64,000 nt of DNA from Arsukibacterium sp. UBA3155 (lineage in GTDB: Bacteria; Pseudomonadota; Gammaproteobacteria; Enterobacterales; Alteromonadaceae). A model generated the notes under the pieces. The model was given only the letters and a program-made list of their open reading frames with translations. It had not been told where the DNA came from and ran no database searches. Positions within the stretch are counted from its first letter, which is position 1. The number at the start of each line of letters is the position of its first letter. The DNA is taken from the NCBI GenBank assembly GCA_002364615.1, contig DEYP01000013.1:1-64000 (forward strand), in the 5' to 3' direction. The position numbers were made by a program, and so were the translations under genes. Shown piece after piece: positions 62,523 through 64,000 of this stretch.

Positions 62523-63350
62523 TTATGTAAATAACTCAGCCAGTTTTACCGGTACAATATCGTTTGCCGTCTGGTAACCGATGTCATAAAGCCACTGCTT
62601 TTGCTGCAATGTCATATCAAAATTGACAGATGAAATGACACCGGTATTGACGACTATAGTGTTATGCCAATATTCAGCATGGACATATTCGCGTGAGATT
62701 GCGTTCATAAAGGTCTGAATTAACATATAAATATATGACAGCACCGGGAAGTAACGACTGGTGGCGATGGGTTTGTAACTGGCCTCACTTTTTAAACGGA
62801 AACAGACAACAGGCAACCCTTGCCCGGACCAGTCCCGGTGTAGCGCATCTTCTGACAGGATCACGCCATCGGTCATCACATGATGTTTAAAGCGCTTAAA
62901 AGAAAAAAACAACGGGATAGACATCGAAAAGCGTATCGCCTGTGACACTTTTACGTCTGGAGTCAGTTGGCGGTTAAATATGACTGGCCCGCCGCCCTGA
63001 ATATCAGTTGCCAGCACGTGTAAATCCAACTGTAAATCGACAAAGCGCCTACCCTCAAGAATTTTATCAAGCCAGGTTTCAAAGGCGTTGCCATCGCTTA
63101 ACCCACCCAGACGCACCAGCTTAGTAATAGATAAACCGCGAAACTGCTTAAAATCGGTTTTTAGCGCTAACTCATGCATTTGCTGTAAGTTCCAGCCTGC
63201 GGCGAACAAGGCTGCCACAATACTACCACCCGATACCCCAACAATATGACGAAACGTCAGCCCCTGTTGCTGCAACGCTTCCAGAATACCGATATAACAA
63301 GATAGTCGGGTGCCGCCCCCGGATAAGATGGGTACTATTTCCTTAGGCAT
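62523..63350 (-). CDS. Patatin-like phospholipase
   Basis: About 275 aa. Oxyanion loop SGGGTR (10-15), nucleophile Ser40 in GVSGGS, and the catalytic Asp in MTDGVILS. This is the Ser/Asp dyad of patatin-like lipases, which hydrolyse acyl esters. ATG 63350 has AAGG at good spacing; the in-frame TTG at 63356 is rejected. It is separated from the acyltransferase by 149 nt containing a 12-bp palindrome AGATGATCATCT (62452-62463). Confidence 0.9.
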   Translation of the reverse strand: MPKEIVPILSGGGTRLSCYIGILEALQQQGLTFRHIVGVSGGSIVAALFAAGWNLQQMHELALKTDFKQFRGLSITKLVRLGGLSDGNAFETWLDKILEGRRFVDLQLDLHVLATDIQGGGPVIFNRQLTPDVKVSQAIRFSMSIPLFFSFKRFKHHVMTDGVILSEDALHRDWSGQGLPVVCFRLKSEASYKPIATSRYFPVLSYIYMLIQTFMNAISREYVHAEYWHNTIVVNTGVISSVNFDMTLQQKQWLYDIGYQTANDIVPVKLAELFT

Positions 63351-63490
63351 CAGCAACCTTAACTTTTTACTATTATTTACTATCTCAGTATGGGTGAATA
63401 TCGATAAGTTTCCAGCGCTTGCTAGAGCAATTTGTGTACAAATACGCTAGTATGATGAAGTTCACCAAGGAAAGGGAAAGTATTATTGCT

Positions 63491-64000
63491 ATGGTTAAGC
63501 CTATTTATTTTTTTATCTTCTGCCTACTGGTTAGTCTACCCTCCCATGCAACTGAACTTGTTGATACCCTGAAAAAAGTTAAACCCGCTGTGGTTGCCAT
63601 CGGCATCTCAAACCCGACGGGCTCTCCGCGGATCCGGCTGATTGGTAGCGGCTTTGTGGTCAGCCCCGGTAACCGCGTTGTGACAAACTACCACGTTATT
63701 GCCAACCCGCTGGATGAGAGCAAACTTGAGCAATACGTTGTATTGTCGGGTCAGGGTACAGTATTAAAGGTACATAAGATAACCGAACAAAGGCATGCGC
63801 CAGCCTATGATCTGGCATTGTTGAGCATTAGCGGGCAATTACCGGCATTAACGGTAAGTAAGGCTGCTCTGGTTGCGGAAGGTACACCAGTAGCGTTTAC
63901 CGGTTTTCCCATTACTCAGGTTCTGGGGTTATATCCGGCGACACACAGCGGTATTATTGCTGCACACACGCCCATCGCTATTCCTGTCGAGAACTCCCGG
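63491..64000 (+). CDS. Secreted trypsin-like serine protease, partial (cut by window end)
   Basis: The first 170 codons run off the window. A signal peptide (IYFFIFCLLVSLPSHA) precedes a chymotrypsin-fold start with GSGFVVSPGNRVVTNYHVI (catalytic His) and YDLALLSI (catalytic Asp). The serine lies beyond the window. It resembles periplasmic trypsin-like/DegP-type proteases, but any C-terminal domains cannot be seen. Confidence 0.85.
   Translation, partial: MVKPIYFFIFCLLVSLPSHATELVDTLKKVKPAVVAIGISNPTGSPRIRLIGSGFVVSPGNRVVTNYHVIANPLDESKLEQYVVLSGQGTVLKVHKITEQRHAPAYDLALLSISGQLPALTVSKAALVAEGTPVAFTGFPITQVLGLYPATHSGIIAAHTPIAIPVENSR

Overview
The window comes from a gammaproteobacterium, most likely an Alteromonadales/Chromatiales-type marine or freshwater organism (Rheinheimera/Alishewanella/Arsukibacterium style). 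This is inferred from the nearly E. coli-like tRNA-Glu and tRNA-Ala genes, the moderate GC content and the gene families present. No 16S rRNA or other decisive marker is in the window, so the genus is a guess.

Layout. Positions 37-283 hold two minus-strand tRNA genes with a near-consensus promoter. Positions 578-51930 hold a very large exopolysaccharide locus of the exosortase A (XrtA)/PEP-CTERM type. A minus-strand operon (6392 to 1601) encodes the export lipoprotein, chain-length regulator, tyrosine autokinase and a beta-barrel outer-membrane protein; a plus-strand ATPase lies beyond it. The divergent plus-strand operon (6577-26353) carries the priming glycosyltransferase, deacetylase, FemAB-like protein, xrtA, four glycosyltransferases, two Gln-dependent amidotransferases, a uronate-forming dehydrogenase, a transglutaminase-like protein, an O-antigen-ligase-like protein, a CapK-like protein and a secreted polysaccharide-lyase-like protein. 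A second block (26465-43311) begins with a Wzx flippase and carries five ATP-grasp proteins, two more deacetylases, a third Asn-synthetase-like protein, a GNAT/FemAB-like protein and two alpha/beta-hydrolase-like proteins. Positions 43370-46634 hold a decarboxylase, acyl-CoA ligase and ACP. Then come a second nucleotide-sugar dehydrogenase, the TPR lipoprotein PrsT and a PEP-CTERM protein of the THxN type with a clear sigma-54 promoter.

The work of the locus can be read as lipid-linked repeat-unit assembly (priming transferase, glycosyltransferases), oxidation of sugars to uronates, amidation or amino-acyl decoration (Asn-synthetase and ATP-grasp families), flipping, polymerisation, export, and sorting of a PEP-CTERM protein by XrtA. 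The histidine kinase/regulator pair PrsK/PrsR that normally accompanies XrtA is not in the window.

Positions 51964-59799 are a 7.8-kb mobile element of the gamma-mobile-trio (GMT) type: gmtY-gmtZ-gmtX, a small HTH/coiled-coil protein and a RecD2-like helicase in one overlapping minus-strand operon. I can define its ends. It sits inside the bidirectional terminator that once separated the PEP-CTERM gene from the convergent FAD-oxidase gene; the two terminator halves flank the element with a shared GGAG. Its 3' non-coding tail would be transcribed into an RNA with four hairpins, each with GGA in the loop, ending in an intrinsic terminator. This is a candidate CsrA/RsmA-binding RNA and the most unexpected signal in the window.

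To the right (59810-64000) lie a two-gene operon of a VAO-type FAD oxidase and an exosortase-associated acyltransferase, a patatin-like lipase and the start of a secreted trypsin-like protease cut by the window edge.
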